From Magnetococcales bacterium (lineage in GTDB: Bacteria; Pseudomonadota; Magnetococcia; Magnetococcales; Magnetaquicoccaceae), in NCBI GenBank assembly GCA_015231915.1, contig JADGAR010000001.1, positions 55,284 to 119,283 of the forward strand: 64,000 nucleotides of DNA, written 5' to 3'. Positions 37,703-47,001 of the stretch are shown one piece after another. Both the position numbers and the translations under genes were made by a program. The first letter of the stretch is position 1. The number at the start of each line of letters is the position of its first letter. The notes beneath the pieces are model-generated. The model was not told where the DNA came from. It saw only the letters and a program-made list of their open reading frames with translations, and did not search any database.

Positions 37703-38403
37703 ATTTCTATCTCCTGGTCGAAGGGGACAGGACCGAAAAAAAATTATACCCCGCATGGCTATCCCTGACATTCGCCACAATGCGACAGGTATGGCGCATC
37801 GAAGATCTTCAGGGCGATCATTTTGTTGTTTTTGCCTTCAAGGGCCAGCCATTGACCCCAGACAAACTGACAAGACATGTCGAGGATGTCGTCTCCCTTG
37901 GACGCATCGACCATTTCTTCGTGATGGTCGATGCGGAAGAGGAAAGCTCTGCCGTGCGCCAACAAAGCATTGATCGGATCATCCGCAAAATCCCCGGCCA
38001 CGACACCATCCACTACTCCATCATCGTGCAAAATCGCTGCATCGAAACCTGGTTTCTCGGCAATCGCCGCTTCATGAAACGCAATCCACAAAGCGAGGAA
38101 CTGCGCGCCTATCAAAATCATTATCCCGTACACGAGCAGGACCCGGAACTGATGCCAAAAATGGCAAATTTCACGGGCACCCATGCCGGTTGGCACAAAA
38201 AATATCTTGAAGCAATATTTAAAGAACAAAACCTGACATACAACAAAGAACCCTATGAAGTTAATAAACCAAGTTATTTTTATCAGTTATATGAACGCGT
38301 CACGTCCACCCCCCACCTCCCGTCCCTCAAGCGGCTTCTCGATCAATGGCACGGCCTGGGCGGAACCCTGCCGGGTTACCCCGCGCCTTCTTCTCCGGCA
38401 TGA
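37699..38403 (+). CDS. DUF4276-like (TOPRIM-type) partner protein of module 2
   Basis: A 234-residue protein beginning MNFYLLVEGDRTEKKLYPAW, with the conserved glutamate (E8) of the EG.tE motif typical of TOPRIM-like proteins. The second acidic motif is FFVMVDAEEES (D78, E80), followed by NRCIETWFLGNRRF, the equivalent of the conserved R.lE.wyLGD segment. These acidic positions would bind metal, so nuclease activity is plausible but unproven. It starts in the ATPase stop (ATGA). The C-terminus becomes G+C-rich near 38300. It is longer and more diverged than the module 3 partner. Confidence 0.7.
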   Translation: MNFYLLVEGDRTEKKLYPAWLSLTFATMRQVWRIEDLQGDHFVVFAFKGQPLTPDKLTRHVEDVVSLGRIDHFFVMVDAEEESSAVRQQSIDRIIRKIPGHDTIHYSIIVQNRCIETWFLGNRRFMKRNPQSEELRAYQNHYPVHEQDPELMPKMANFTGTHAGWHKKYLEAIFKEQNLTYNKEPYEVNKPSYFYQLYERVTSTPHLPSLKRLLDQWHGLGGTLPGYPAPSSPA

Positions 38404-38546
38404 GATCCACCCCTCGATGACGCACGCCGCGAAAAAATCGAAATCACGCCTTTACTCGGAGACGCATTTAAGGGAAAATGAGTGGTTCAGCCAGCCGAAA
38501 CCAAACGGCGGCGACCGGCATCCCGAGTCAAACAGGAGAGATGACC

Positions 38547-39653
38547 ATGGCGTGGAACGACAATAGCGGGGGACAAGGCCCCTGGGGAAACATGGGAGGC
38601 ACTCCCCCACAGCCACCGGACATCGAGCAGATCATCCGGTTGCTCAAGGACCGCATCGGCCCCCATCGGCCTGCAAACCAGAAAATCTGGCCGATCCTGA
38701 TCGCCATCGCCCTGGCCGTCTGGATGGCCACCGGCATCTACGTGGTGGGACCGGACGAAAACGGCGTGGTGGTCCGCTTCGGTCGCCATGTGGAAACCAC
38801 AGAACCCGGCCCCCACTGGCGCCTGCCCTACCCCATCGCCCAGGTCTTCAACCCGAAGGTCACCAAGGTGGAACGCATCGAACTCGGCTACCGCACCCGC
38901 AGCCGTTCCGAGGGACGCGCCAGCGCCGAGGAGATCGACGTGCCAGGGGAATCCCTCATGCTCACCGGTGACGAAAACATCATCGACATCGACATGAGCG
39001 TCCAGTACCGCATCAAGGAAGGCGGCGCGGCCAATTATCTCTTCAATCTGCGCAACCCCCCCTCCGACCGCCACAAGGCGGTTCGCGATGCCTCGGAGTC
39101 GGCGATCCGCCAGGTGATCGGCAGCAACGCCATCGACAGCGCCCTCACCGCAGGCAAGGAAAAAATCCAGTCCGATGCCAAACTGACCATCCAGAAAATC
39201 CTCGACAGCTACAACGGCGGCATCCTGATCCTGACGGTTCAACTCCAGAAAGTCTCCCCGCCGCCGGAAGTGGTGCATGCCTTCAAGGACGTGGCCAGCG
39301 CCCGCGAGGACCGGGAACGGGCCATCAACGAGGCGCAGGGATACGCCAACGACATCCTCCCCAAGGCCAAGGGCGAAGCCGCCAAGCAGATCCAGGAGGC
39401 CGAAGCCTACCGTACCGCCAAGGTGACCCGCGCCGAGGGTGACACCCATCGCTTCCTGGCACTGCTGAAAGAGTACGACAAGGCCAAGGAGATCACCGAA
39501 TCCCGACTCTACCTGGAGGCCATGGAGAACGTCATGGGCGGTGTCAACAAGGTGATCGTCAATCCCCAGGCAGGCCGCAACATTCTGCCCTACCTGCCGT
39601 TGGCCGGGCCGCAGCCCCATCCCGCCAAAAGCCCCAAGGGAGATCCCCAATGA
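38547..39653 (+). CDS. hflK: HflK, FtsH protease modulator subunit
   Basis: A ~368-residue SPFH-domain membrane protein. It starts MAWNDNSGGQGPWG (family-typical), has one helix (PILIAIALAVWMATGIYVVG), then the SPFH/band 7 domain (ENGVVVRFGRHVETTEPGPH) and a long helical region (EDRERAINEAQGYANDILPKA). With HflC it forms the complex around FtsH that controls membrane protein quality control. I chose ATG 38547 since AGGAG stands 8 bases before it. It overlaps hflC by 4 bases. The 143-base gap upstream shows no gene. Confidence 0.94.
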   Translation: MAWNDNSGGQGPWGNMGGTPPQPPDIEQIIRLLKDRIGPHRPANQKIWPILIAIALAVWMATGIYVVGPDENGVVVRFGRHVETTEPGPHWRLPYPIAQVFNPKVTKVERIELGYRTRSRSEGRASAEEIDVPGESLMLTGDENIIDIDMSVQYRIKEGGAANYLFNLRNPPSDRHKAVRDASESAIRQVIGSNAIDSALTAGKEKIQSDAKLTIQKILDSYNGGILILTVQLQKVSPPPEVVHAFKDVASAREDRERAINEAQGYANDILPKAKGEAAKQIQEAEAYRTAKVTRAEGDTHRFLALLKEYDKAKEITESRLYLEAMENVMGGVNKVIVNPQAGRNILPYLPLAGPQPHPAKSPKGDPQ

Positions 39654-40528
39654 ACGTCAATCTCGCCAAGGGAATCGGCTTTCTCGTGGTGGCCGTCCTG
39701 GTACTCCTCTCCCAGTCGGCCTATACCCTCCCCCAGTGGCGGCAGGCCCTGGTCGTGCAACTGGGCAAACCGGTCAAGCCGGCCATCACCGATCCCGGTC
39801 TCCACTTCAAGATCCCGTTCCTGCAGGATGTCCATTTCTTCGACAAACGGATGCTCGAATTCGACCAGGAACCCCAGGAGATCCTCTCCGCCGACAAAAA
39901 GAACCTCAAGGTGGACAGCTACTCCCGCTGGCGGATCACGGATCCTTTGAAGTTCTATCAGACCGTGCGGGACGAAAACGGCGCCACCGACCGTCTCAAC
40001 GACATCATCTACTCCAATCTGCGCGAGGTGCTCGGCCAGTTCAAGATGATGGAGATCGTCTCCGGATCCCGCTCCGATCTGACCCAGCGGATTCGCGAAC
40101 AGGCCAATGAGCAGGCCGTCAAGTACGGCATCGAGATCGTGGACGTGCGCATCAAGCGAACCGACCTGCCGGCGGAGAACTCCAAGGCGGTCTACAAACG
40201 GATGCAGACCGAACGGGAACGCCAGGCCAAGCAGTACCGGGCCGAAGGCGAAGAGGAGGCGGTCAAGATCCGCTCCAAGGCCGCCAAGGAACGGGAGATC
40301 CTGCTCGCCGAGGCCTACCGCTCCGCCCAGGAGGTCCGGGGCGACGGGGATGCGGAATCGGCCAGGATCTATGCGGACGCCTATCGGCAGGATCCACGCT
40401 TCTACGAATTCACGCGCACCCTGGAGGTCTATGCCAAGACCCTTGGACAAGAGACCACCACCCTGGTCTTGGAGCCGTCGGGCTTTTTCCGTTACCTGCA
40501 ACAGGGGGCGGGACCGATCGGTCGCTGA
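39650..40528 (+). CDS. hflC: HflC, FtsH protease modulator subunit
   Basis: A 292-residue SPFH-domain protein with an N-terminal membrane helix (GFLVVAVLVLLSQSAYTLPQ), then HFKIPFLQDVHFFDKRML, RWRITDPLKFYQTV and a C-terminal helix with RQAKQYRAEGEEEAVKIRSK. It starts in the hflK stop (ATGA). Both are needed for the HflKC assembly. Confidence 0.95.
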   Translation: MNVNLAKGIGFLVVAVLVLLSQSAYTLPQWRQALVVQLGKPVKPAITDPGLHFKIPFLQDVHFFDKRMLEFDQEPQEILSADKKNLKVDSYSRWRITDPLKFYQTVRDENGATDRLNDIIYSNLREVLGQFKMMEIVSGSRSDLTQRIREQANEQAVKYGIEIVDVRIKRTDLPAENSKAVYKRMQTERERQAKQYRAEGEEEAVKIRSKAAKEREILLAEAYRSAQEVRGDGDAESARIYADAYRQDPRFYEFTRTLEVYAKTLGQETTTLVLEPSGFFRYLQQGAGPIGR

Positions 40529-40540
40529 GAGACGGACGCC

Positions 40541-40726
40541 ATGAAAGCGTTTCTGAGCGCATTCGGCCTGATGCTGATCATGGAAGGGATGCCCTATTTC
40601 GTGGCGCCCGAACGCATGCGGCTGTGGGTGATCAAGATCGTCGAACTGCCGGATGCGATCTTGCGACGCACGGGTTTCGCGCTCATGGCCATCGGCTTGT
40701 TGGTGATCTGGCTGGCGAGAGGTTGA
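40541..40726 (+). CDS. DUF2065 family small membrane protein
   Basis: A 61-residue protein with two hydrophobic segments (AFLSAFGLMLIMEGMPYF and GFALMAIGLLVIWLARG). The small size, the EGMPYFVAPERM motif and the position right after hflC fit DUF2065 (YjeT-type). Probably an accessory inner-membrane protein; function unknown. Confidence 0.85.
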   Translation: MKAFLSAFGLMLIMEGMPYFVAPERMRLWVIKIVELPDAILRRTGFALMAIGLLVIWLARG

Positions 40727-40731
40727 CGACC

Positions 40732-41352
40732 ATGGATACCGGCTATCCCCTGGATTTCACCGACCCGTTCCACTCCCTGACGCGCGGCTTTCGCGGGGAG
40801 GAGCCGCGGGATCTGAGCGGCGTGATTCTGGAACTGGCCACCCTGGCCCACCGTTCGACCCCCTGGACCGCCCACGGCATTTTTCCGTCCGGCACCCTCC
40901 GGGAACTGGGAGGAGCCGGCACGGTGGACGGACCGGTGGAGTTGCATGTGCTGGCCACGCCGATCATTCGGGAGGACAGACCCCGCGTCCGGGTGTTGGG
41001 CCGGGGCTGGTGCCGGATCCGGCTGGCCTGCTCACGCTGTCTGACGGAATTCCCTCTCGACCTGGAGGCGACCATCGACGCCTGCTTCGCCGCTGGCAAG
41101 GACCCGGCGATGAAGAACAAGCGGTGGCAGATCGAGGAAGATGTGGTCTTTCTGCCGGATGGCGTCCTGAGGATGAAACATCTCGTGGAGGAGGAGCTGC
41201 TGCTCACCCTGCCCATGAATCCCCTGTGCATGGAAACGTGCGCCGGGTTGTGCGCCGGTTGCGGCGCGGATTTGAACCACACCCCCTGTGCTTGTCGCAA
41301 GGCGAAACCGTCCGGTCCATTCGCCGTGCTGAGCCAATTTCACAAAATGTAA
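40732..41352 (+). CDS. yceD: YceD/DUF177 family protein (23S rRNA accumulation)
   Basis: A 206-residue protein with the family pattern: an N-terminal beta region (PVELHVLATPIIRED), the CSRCL motif followed by acidic sequence (ACSRCLTEFPLDLEATID), and a C-terminal cysteine cluster (CAGLCAGCGADLNHTPCAC) that could bind zinc. DUF177 genes typically precede rpmF, as here, 10 bases away. It is linked to 23S rRNA and ribosome synthesis in E. coli. The ATG at 40732 is 5 bases after the DUF2065 stop. Confidence 0.88.
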   Translation: MDTGYPLDFTDPFHSLTRGFRGEEPRDLSGVILELATLAHRSTPWTAHGIFPSGTLRELGGAGTVDGPVELHVLATPIIREDRPRVRVLGRGWCRIRLACSRCLTEFPLDLEATIDACFAAGKDPAMKNKRWQIEEDVVFLPDGVLRMKHLVEEELLLTLPMNPLCMETCAGLCAGCGADLNHTPCACRKAKPSGPFAVLSQFHKM

Positions 41353-41362
41353 GGAGCGAACC

Positions 41363-41548
41363 ATGGCAGTTCCAAAGAAGAAATCCTCGTCCTCCCGTGG
41401 CGGTCACCGGCGTTCCCACAATGCCCTGAAGGCACCTGCCCTCTCATTGTGCCCCAACTGTCAGGAGCATCGTCCCCCGCATCGGGTCTGCCCGCACTGC
41501 GGCTGGTACAAGGGCAAGGAAGTGATGACGGTCAAGGGTAACGCCTGA
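41363..41548 (+). CDS. rpmF: 50S ribosomal protein L32
   Basis: A 61-residue protein: MAVPKKKSSSSRGGHRRSH and a four-cysteine zinc ribbon (CPNC..HRVCPHCGWYKG). Length and motif are those of bL32. An AAGGAGCG ribosome site precedes the ATG. It sits between yceD and plsX, a common arrangement coupling ribosome and fatty acid synthesis genes. Confidence 0.96.
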   Translation: MAVPKKKSSSSRGGHRRSHNALKAPALSLCPNCQEHRPPHRVCPHCGWYKGKEVMTVKGNA

Positions 41549-41573
41549 GACCCCCAGCGTCTGGCCCGCCGCC

Positions 41574-42599
41574 ATGCCCGTCCGTATCGCCCTGGATGCC
41601 ATGGGGGGTGACAACGCCCCCGGCGCGCCGGTGGAAGGGGCGATCCTTGCCGCGCGCGAACACCCGGAGGTCGAGTTCATTCTGGTCGGCAGGTCGGATG
41701 CCATCGCAACCGAACTGGCCCGTCACGACGGCGGGAAGCAGCGGCTGCGGATCCATCCGGCCAGCGAGGTGGTGGGGATGGCGGAAAAGCCTTCCGTGGC
41801 CCTGCGCACCAAGAAGGACTCTTCCATGCGGGTGGGGGCCAACCTGGTCAAGGCCGGGGAGGCGGAAGCCTTCGTCTCCGCCGGGAATACCGGCGCCCTG
41901 ATGGCCACGGCCCGTTATGTCCTCAAGACCCTGCCCGGCGTGGACCGTCCTGCCATCGCCGGGATGCTCCCTTCCATCAAGGGGCAGACCCTGATGCTGG
42001 ACGTGGGCGCAAACGTGGATTGCACCGCAGAGCATCTCGGCCAGTTCGCCATGATGGGCAAGGTGTATGCCACGGCGGTGTTGGGGTTGCCGCGTCCCAG
42101 GATCGGCCTGCTCAACATCGGCGAGGAGGAGATCAAGGGCAACGAGGTGGTCAAGGAGGCGTCCGAGATCCTCCGCAGCCGTCTCGGGGAGCGGTTCGTG
42201 GGCAACGTGGAGGCGTCGGACATCTTCATGGGCGATGTGGATGTGGTGGTGTGCGACGGCTTCGTGGGCAACGTGAGTCTCAAGACCACGGAGGGGTTGG
42301 CGCGCCTGCTGACCCATTTCCTGCGTGAGTCGTTCGGTGCCTCCTTGTGGACGAAGCTCGGTTATCTGGCGGCGCGTCCCGCCCTGCGAACCTTCCGTGA
42401 TCGGGTGGACCCGCGCAAGTACAACGGCGCCATCCTGTTGGGGCTTAACGGAATCGTGGTCAAGAGTCACGGTTCCGCCGACCCGTTTGCGTTCAGCCGG
42501 GCCATTGGCAAGGCCGTGGGTCTGGTGGAGAACCGTGTCAACGAAAAGATCCGGCGAGAGGCCCAGGCGCTCGTCGCGGACGAGGGGAACGCAGCATGA
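41574..42599 (+). CDS. plsX: Phosphate acyltransferase PlsX
   Basis: A 341-residue enzyme converting acyl-ACP to acyl-phosphate in phospholipid synthesis. It starts [20 protein letters not shown], has [17 protein letters not shown] and ALLLD-like [16 protein letters not shown], and ends with [15 protein letters not shown]. It overlaps fabH by 4 bases, a classic plsX-fabH unit. Confidence 0.96.
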   Translation: MPVRIALDAMGGDNAPGAPVEGAILAAREHPEVEFILVGRSDAIATELARHDGGKQRLRIHPASEVVGMAEKPSVALRTKKDSSMRVGANLVKAGEAEAFVSAGNTGALMATARYVLKTLPGVDRPAIAGMLPSIKGQTLMLDVGANVDCTAEHLGQFAMMGKVYATAVLGLPRPRIGLLNIGEEEIKGNEVVKEASEILRSRLGERFVGNVEASDIFMGDVDVVVCDGFVGNVSLKTTEGLARLLTHFLRESFGASLWTKLGYLAARPALRTFRDRVDPRKYNGAILLGLNGIVVKSHGSADPFAFSRAIGKAVGLVENRVNEKIRREAQALVADEGNAA

Positions 42600-43564
42600 C
42601 GATGCCCAGGGCAAGGATCACGGGAACCGGATCCTATCTGCCGGAAAAAAGGGTGACCAATCACGATCTGGCGCGGATGGTGGATACCTCCGACGAGTGG
42701 ATTCGGGAGCGGACCGGGATCATCGAACGGCGCATGGCTGCTGAAGGCGAGACCACCTCGGATCTTGCGACGCAGGCGGCCAGGAAGGCCCTGGAGGCGG
42801 CGGATTTGCAGGTGGGGGATCTGGATCTCATCCTGACGGCCACCACCACGCCGGATCTGATCTTCCCGTCCACTGCCGCCATTGTGCAGCACAAGCTGGG
42901 CGGGAGCGCGAGCCGCATGCCTGCCTTCGACATTCAGGCGGTCTGTTCCGGGTTCATCTATGCGTTGTCGATCGCGGATCAGTTCATTCGCACCCGTGCC
43001 TGTCAGCGGGTTCTGGTGATCGGGGCCGAGACCCTCTCCCGCATCCTGGACTGGAACGACCGGGGGACTTGCATTCTGTTCGGCGACGGGGCCGGGGCCG
43101 TGGTCCTGGAGGCGGACAAGGATGGCAAGCGCGGGATCCTTTCCACCCATCTGCACGCCGACGGCTCCCAGGCGGATCTCCTGTACACCAGCGGCGGGGT
43201 CTCCAAGGGCAACCTGGGGGCGATCCGCATGCTGGGCAACGAGGTGTTCAAGCAGGCGGTCAGGGCACTGGAAGGCAGCGTTGACGAATGTCTGGAGGCC
43301 AACGGCCTCACCAAGGAGCAGATCGACTGGCTGGTGCCGCATCAGGCCAACATCCGGATCATCCAGAACACGGCCAAACGGCTGGGCATGCCCATGGAGC
43401 GGGTGGCGGTGACCGTGGAGCGCCACGGCAACACCTCGGCGGCGAGCGTGCCTTTGGCCCTGGACGAGGTGGTGCGCGCCGGGCGCATTCAACCCGGCCA
43501 CCGGGTCCTGATGGTGGCCTTCGGCGGCGGCTTCACCTGGGGGTCGGCGCTGGTGCGGTGGTAA
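42596..43564 (+). CDS. fabH: 3-oxoacyl-ACP synthase III (FabH)
   Basis: A 322-residue thiolase-fold enzyme that starts fatty acid synthesis by condensing acetyl-CoA with malonyl-ACP. The catalytic cysteine is in [14 protein letters not shown], the histidine in VPHQANIRI and the asparagine in [10 protein letters not shown]. The start ATG lies in the plsX stop; a second ATG two codons on is possible. It ends the plus-strand operon that began at hflK. Confidence 0.96.
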   Translation: MTMPRARITGTGSYLPEKRVTNHDLARMVDTSDEWIRERTGIIERRMAAEGETTSDLATQAARKALEAADLQVGDLDLILTATTTPDLIFPSTAAIVQHKLGGSASRMPAFDIQAVCSGFIYALSIADQFIRTRACQRVLVIGAETLSRILDWNDRGTCILFGDGAGAVVLEADKDGKRGILSTHLHADGSQADLLYTSGGVSKGNLGAIRMLGNEVFKQAVRALEGSVDECLEANGLTKEQIDWLVPHQANIRIIQNTAKRLGMPMERVAVTVERHGNTSAASVPLALDEVVRAGRIQPGHRVLMVAFGGGFTWGSALVRW

Positions 43565-43585
43565 AAGAATCCATGAGGCACAAAG

Positions 43586-44782
43586 ATGAAAATAGAATCA
43601 ATACGCCTCAAAAATTATAAGCTATTTAATGAAATTGAATTAAATCACTTGCCAAAATTTTGTCTGCTGATCGGAGCCAACGGCACCGGCAAGACCACTC
43701 TGTTTGATGTATTTGGTTTTCTAAAGGATTGCCTGACTTATAATGCAACCAAGGCAATACAAAACCGAGGCGGTTTTGACGAGATGATCAGTCGAGGCGC
43801 ACGGGAACCGGTCATTCAGATCGAAATCAAATACCGGATGCGTATCACTGGAAAAGAGCGCTTGATAACCTATTTTCTCGCCATTACCCGTGAAGAGCGA
43901 CAAATCATTATCGAGAGGGAGATTCTCCGTTACAAACGGGGCAGATACGGAATGCCATTCCATTTTCTGGATTTTTCCCGTGGCGAAGGATGGGCCATCG
44001 TCAACGAAGAAGATTTCGACAAGACGGAAGAGGAACTGACTCGCGAAAATCAGTCGCTGGGCAAGGCGGACATCCTGGCTGTCAAAGGCGTGGGACAATT
44101 TGCGCGCTTCAAGGCTGCCAACGCCTTGCGCCAACTCATCGAAAATTGGCACATATCCGACTTTCACATCAAATTGGCACGCGGCAGCAAGGACATTTCC
44201 GGCGATGCCGATCACCTCTCGGTGACCGGGGATAATCTGCAACTGGTGGCCAATCGGATGTTCGAAAATGATACCCAAGATGGAACATTCAGTAAAATCA
44301 TTGAACAGATGAAACGACGCGTCCCAGGCATTGAATCCATTGAACCGGAACAGACGCGGGATGGTCGTCTGCTCCTGAAGTTCAAGGATGGGGCTTTTCA
44401 GGATCCGTTCATCGACAAGTACGTCTCGGACGGGACAATCAAAATGTTCGCCTACCTGATTTTGCTCCACGATCCGCAACCACATCCGTTATTGTGTATT
44501 GAAGAACCGGAAAATCAACTCTATCCGAAACTGTTGTGGGAACTGGCAGAAGAGTTCCGTGCCTATGCGCAGCGAGGCGGACAGGTATTCGTCTCGACCC
44601 ACTCCCCTGCCCTTCTCAATGCTGCCCGTGTGGAGGAGGTTTTCTGGCTGGTCAAAAAAAACGGCTACACGCAAGTCAAATGTGCCCAGGACGACCCCCA
44701 GATCTCTGCCTACATGGCGCAGGGCGATCAGATGGGGGCGTTGTGGGAGCAGGGCTTTTTCACGGATGCGGATCCGCCATGA
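43586..44782 (+). CDS. AAA family ATPase of a DUF4276 module (module 3)
   Basis: A 398-residue AAA_15/AAA_21-type ATPase. Walker A is GANGTGKTT (residues 30-38), Walker B is LLCIEEPENQLYPK after SDGTIKMFAYL, and the H-loop is STHSPALLNA. It resembles the module 1 ATPase across its length (for instance PFHFLDFSRG versus [10 protein letters not shown]). It starts 21 bases after fabH and overlaps its DUF4276 partner by 4 bases. The 5' part is more A+T-rich than fabH. The role is inferred: an ATP-controlled effector pair. Confidence 0.83.
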   Translation: MKIESIRLKNYKLFNEIELNHLPKFCLLIGANGTGKTTLFDVFGFLKDCLTYNATKAIQNRGGFDEMISRGAREPVIQIEIKYRMRITGKERLITYFLAITREERQIIIEREILRYKRGRYGMPFHFLDFSRGEGWAIVNEEDFDKTEEELTRENQSLGKADILAVKGVGQFARFKAANALRQLIENWHISDFHIKLARGSKDISGDADHLSVTGDNLQLVANRMFENDTQDGTFSKIIEQMKRRVPGIESIEPEQTRDGRLLLKFKDGAFQDPFIDKYVSDGTIKMFAYLILLHDPQPHPLLCIEEPENQLYPKLLWELAEEFRAYAQRGGQVFVSTHSPALLNAARVEEVFWLVKKNGYTQVKCAQDDPQISAYMAQGDQMGALWEQGFFTDADPP

Positions 44783-45330
44783 CCATGCTGGTATTCCTGC
44801 TGGAAGAGCCTTCCGCCCGCGAGATGTTGCAGGCCACTCTGCCCAGGCTGTTGCCGGAGACTGCGTTCCAGTGCATCGTGTTCAAGGGCAAACAGGATCT
44901 GGAAAAACAGCTGCTCCCCAAACTGCGCGGCTGGCTTACCCCGGATTCCCGTTTCATCGTCCTCAGAGATCAGGACTCCGGCGATTGCGTGCGGATCAAG
45001 GCCCATCTGCGCAGCCTTTGCCAGCAGGCTGGCCGCCACGATGTCCTGATCCGGATCGCCTGCCGGGAACTGGAAAGCTTTTATCTGGGCGACTTGACGG
45101 CGGTGGAAAAAGGATTGGGGCTGACCGGTCTGGCGCGTCATCAGAATACGGCCAGATTTCGCGATCCCGACCACTTGGCGAATCCTGCCTTGGAATTGGC
45201 GACCCTGACCAGGGAACGCTATCAAAAAGTCTTGGGATCCCGTGCCATTGCCCCACATCTCGCTCTTGACACCAACCGATCCGTCAGTTTCAACGCCCTC
45301 ATCACCGGCATCAGGTCCCTGCATCCATGA
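44779..45330 (+). CDS. DUF4276 family protein (TOPRIM-like effector candidate)
   Basis: A 183-residue protein with the full DUF4276 pattern: LLEEPSAREML (acidic), CIVFKGKQDLEKQLLPKLRG, FIVLRDQDSGDC (D64, D66), IRIACRELESFYLGDLTAVE and RSVSFNALITGIRSL. The glutamate and DxD positions resemble the metal-binding residues of TOPRIM nucleases. It starts in the ATPase stop codon (ATGA) and its own stop overlaps the next gene (FecR lipoprotein) by 4 bases. It serves here as the intact reference for the truncated copy at 11642. Confidence 0.83.
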   Translation: MTMLVFLLEEPSAREMLQATLPRLLPETAFQCIVFKGKQDLEKQLLPKLRGWLTPDSRFIVLRDQDSGDCVRIKAHLRSLCQQAGRHDVLIRIACRELESFYLGDLTAVEKGLGLTGLARHQNTARFRDPDHLANPALELATLTRERYQKVLGSRAIAPHLALDTNRSVSFNALITGIRSLHP

Positions 45331-45995
45331 AACCTGTCAGATCACCAGAACCCATGCACCGCCGCGACTTCCTGCAAAGAGGCGTCCTGTTTGGCCTGAC
45401 CTTATGCGGGGGGGCCGGAGGGTGCGCGACAAAACCCATGCGCCAGGAGATTCATCAACTGGAGGGAAGTCTCACCGTCGATGGACGACCGGCTGGACCG
45501 GATACCCTCATCCGTCCGGGACAGACCGTCGCCACCTCCGGGCAGGGCCGACTGACCCTCGTGATGGGTGAGGACGCCTTCCTGCTTGGCCCCAGTACCC
45601 GTGTCGCGTTCCAGCCCGCCGATTCCCGCCAGCCCATGACGAGCACCGGATTCACCCTGCAGGCCGGTCGCATCCTGTCGGTGTTCGGCCCTGGCCCCCG
45701 CGGCATCAAAACCCCCACGGCCACCATCGGCATTCGCGGCACGGGACTTTTTCTCCAGGCCGAACCGGAGCGGGACTATCTGTGCCTCTGTTATGGCCGG
45801 ATCGAAATCCGCATGCACGCCAAGCCGGAGCAGGTCATCCCCCTGGAGTCCCGTTATCACGCCTCCCGCTATCTCTCCGGTGCCTCGGCGCCCAGCAAGG
45901 CCCCCATGCACAACCATACCGACGAAGAACTTTTTCTGCTGGAATCCCTGGTCAATCGCCGCCCCCTGCTGGATGATGGCGCCACCGGGTATTGA
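45327..45995 (+). CDS. FecR-domain lipoprotein with a Tat-type signal
   Basis: A 222-residue protein. The N-terminus contains RRDFLQRGVLFGLTLCGGAGGC: twin arginines, a hydrophobic stretch and a lipobox-like GGC, so it is likely a Tat-exported lipoprotein. A FecR-like domain follows (LEGSLTVDG, PGQTVATSGQGRLTLVM) with the diagnostic TATIGIRGTGLFLQ. FecR domains also occur in the giant adhesin at 14802. It starts within the DUF4276 stop codon; the real start may be ATG 45354. The coupling to a candidate defence pair is unexpected and could be accidental. Confidence 0.75.
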   Translation: MKPVRSPEPMHRRDFLQRGVLFGLTLCGGAGGCATKPMRQEIHQLEGSLTVDGRPAGPDTLIRPGQTVATSGQGRLTLVMGEDAFLLGPSTRVAFQPADSRQPMTSTGFTLQAGRILSVFGPGPRGIKTPTATIGIRGTGLFLQAEPERDYLCLCYGRIEIRMHAKPEQVIPLESRYHASRYLSGASAPSKAPMHNHTDEELFLLESLVNRRPLLDDGATGY

Positions 45996-46006
45996 AAGGA
46001 TCCCTC

Positions 46007-46861
46007 ATGCAACCAGACCCCTCCAACATCGTCTTTCTGTGCCACTCCCCGGATCGTGTCGGTCTGGTGGCGCGCATCACCAATTTCTTCGCCAACGAGA
46101 ATTTCAACATCCTCGATCTGGCGCAACATACCGAACATGGGCGCTTCTTCATGCGCATCGTGGGCAGGGAGGAGTCGGCCAGGCAGGAGATCCGCACCTG
46201 GCAGGCGAAATTCCGCCCCGTGGCTGCCGAACTCGACATGGAGTACGCTTTCCACGACCCCATGGAACGCCCCGGCGTGGTGATGTTCTGCTCCAAGACG
46301 CTCCCCTGCCCCATGGAGATCATCTCCCGCCATCTGAGCAACGACCTCAACATCTCCCTGCTGGCCATCATCAGCAACCATCTGGAGATCGCCCCCATCG
46401 CCGAGCAGTTGGAGATCCCCTTTCACCACATCCCCACCGTGGGCGACACCCACGCGTTCGAAAACCGCCAACTGGAGCTCCTGCAACTCCTGCAACCCGA
46501 CCTGGTGGTGCTGGCCCGCTACATGAAGATCCTCTCCGAGGAGTTCCTGCGCCGGATTTCCGCGCCGATCATCAACATCCACCACTCCTTTCTCCCCTCC
46601 TTCATCGGCAACGACCCCTATGAACAGGCCTATCGCCGGGGCGTCAAGCTGATCGGGGCCACCGCCCACTTCGTCACCAGGGAACTGGACGAAGGACCGA
46701 TCATCATCCAGGACGTGACGCGGGTCAACCACCGCTTTTCGATCGCGGACATGAAGCAACTCGGCGCGGATATCGAAAAACAGGTCCTGGCCTCGGCGGT
46801 GCGCAAATTCACCGAGCACAAGGTCATGCAGTGGCAGGGCCGCACCATCGTCTTCCACTGA
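46007..46861 (+). CDS. purU: Formyltetrahydrofolate deformylase
   Basis: A 284-residue enzyme hydrolysing 10-formyl-THF to THF and formate. It has an N-terminal ACT domain (FLCHSPDRVGLVARITNFFA) and a C-terminal formyltransferase domain with ISNHLEI, LARYMKIL and the catalytic HHSFLPSFIG, and ends GATAHFVTRELDEGPIIIQD. The start ATG 46007 has an AAGGATC site; a TTG at 45992 is less likely. Confidence 0.95.
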   Translation: MQPDPSNIVFLCHSPDRVGLVARITNFFANENFNILDLAQHTEHGRFFMRIVGREESARQEIRTWQAKFRPVAAELDMEYAFHDPMERPGVVMFCSKTLPCPMEIISRHLSNDLNISLLAIISNHLEIAPIAEQLEIPFHHIPTVGDTHAFENRQLELLQLLQPDLVVLARYMKILSEEFLRRISAPIINIHHSFLPSFIGNDPYEQAYRRGVKLIGATAHFVTRELDEGPIIIQDVTRVNHRFSIADMKQLGADIEKQVLASAVRKFTEHKVMQWQGRTIVFH

Positions 46862-46922
46862 CCCGCTGTGCCTGCATTTTGACGCTTCCCATAACCTGCC
46901 CCCGCTCCTGGCTGCGCCATGC

Positions 46923-46970
46923 GCGGTTAAACAAAGCTGGCACATATCCTGCTTGCTTTCGTTTAACCGC
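46923..46970. repeat. Perfect 10-bp inverted repeat bracketing a sigma-54-type promoter
   Basis: GCGGTTAAAC (46923-46932) is exactly complementary, in reverse, to GTTTAACCGC (46961-46970), 28 bases apart. The sigma-54-type -24/-12 elements lie between them. It could be a regulator site pair or a stem at the expected transcription start. Confidence 0.8.
46938..46952 (+). promoter_or_regulatory. Sigma-54-type promoter upstream of the 128-residue gene
   Basis: TGGCACATATCCTGC has GG and GC separated by exactly 10 bases, matching the consensus TGGCACN5TTGC well. The expected start is near 46964, ~38 bases before ATG 47002. Confidence 0.75.
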
Positions 46971-47001
46971 TGCTCTTTTTCCACACCAGGAGGTCAACGC
47001 C

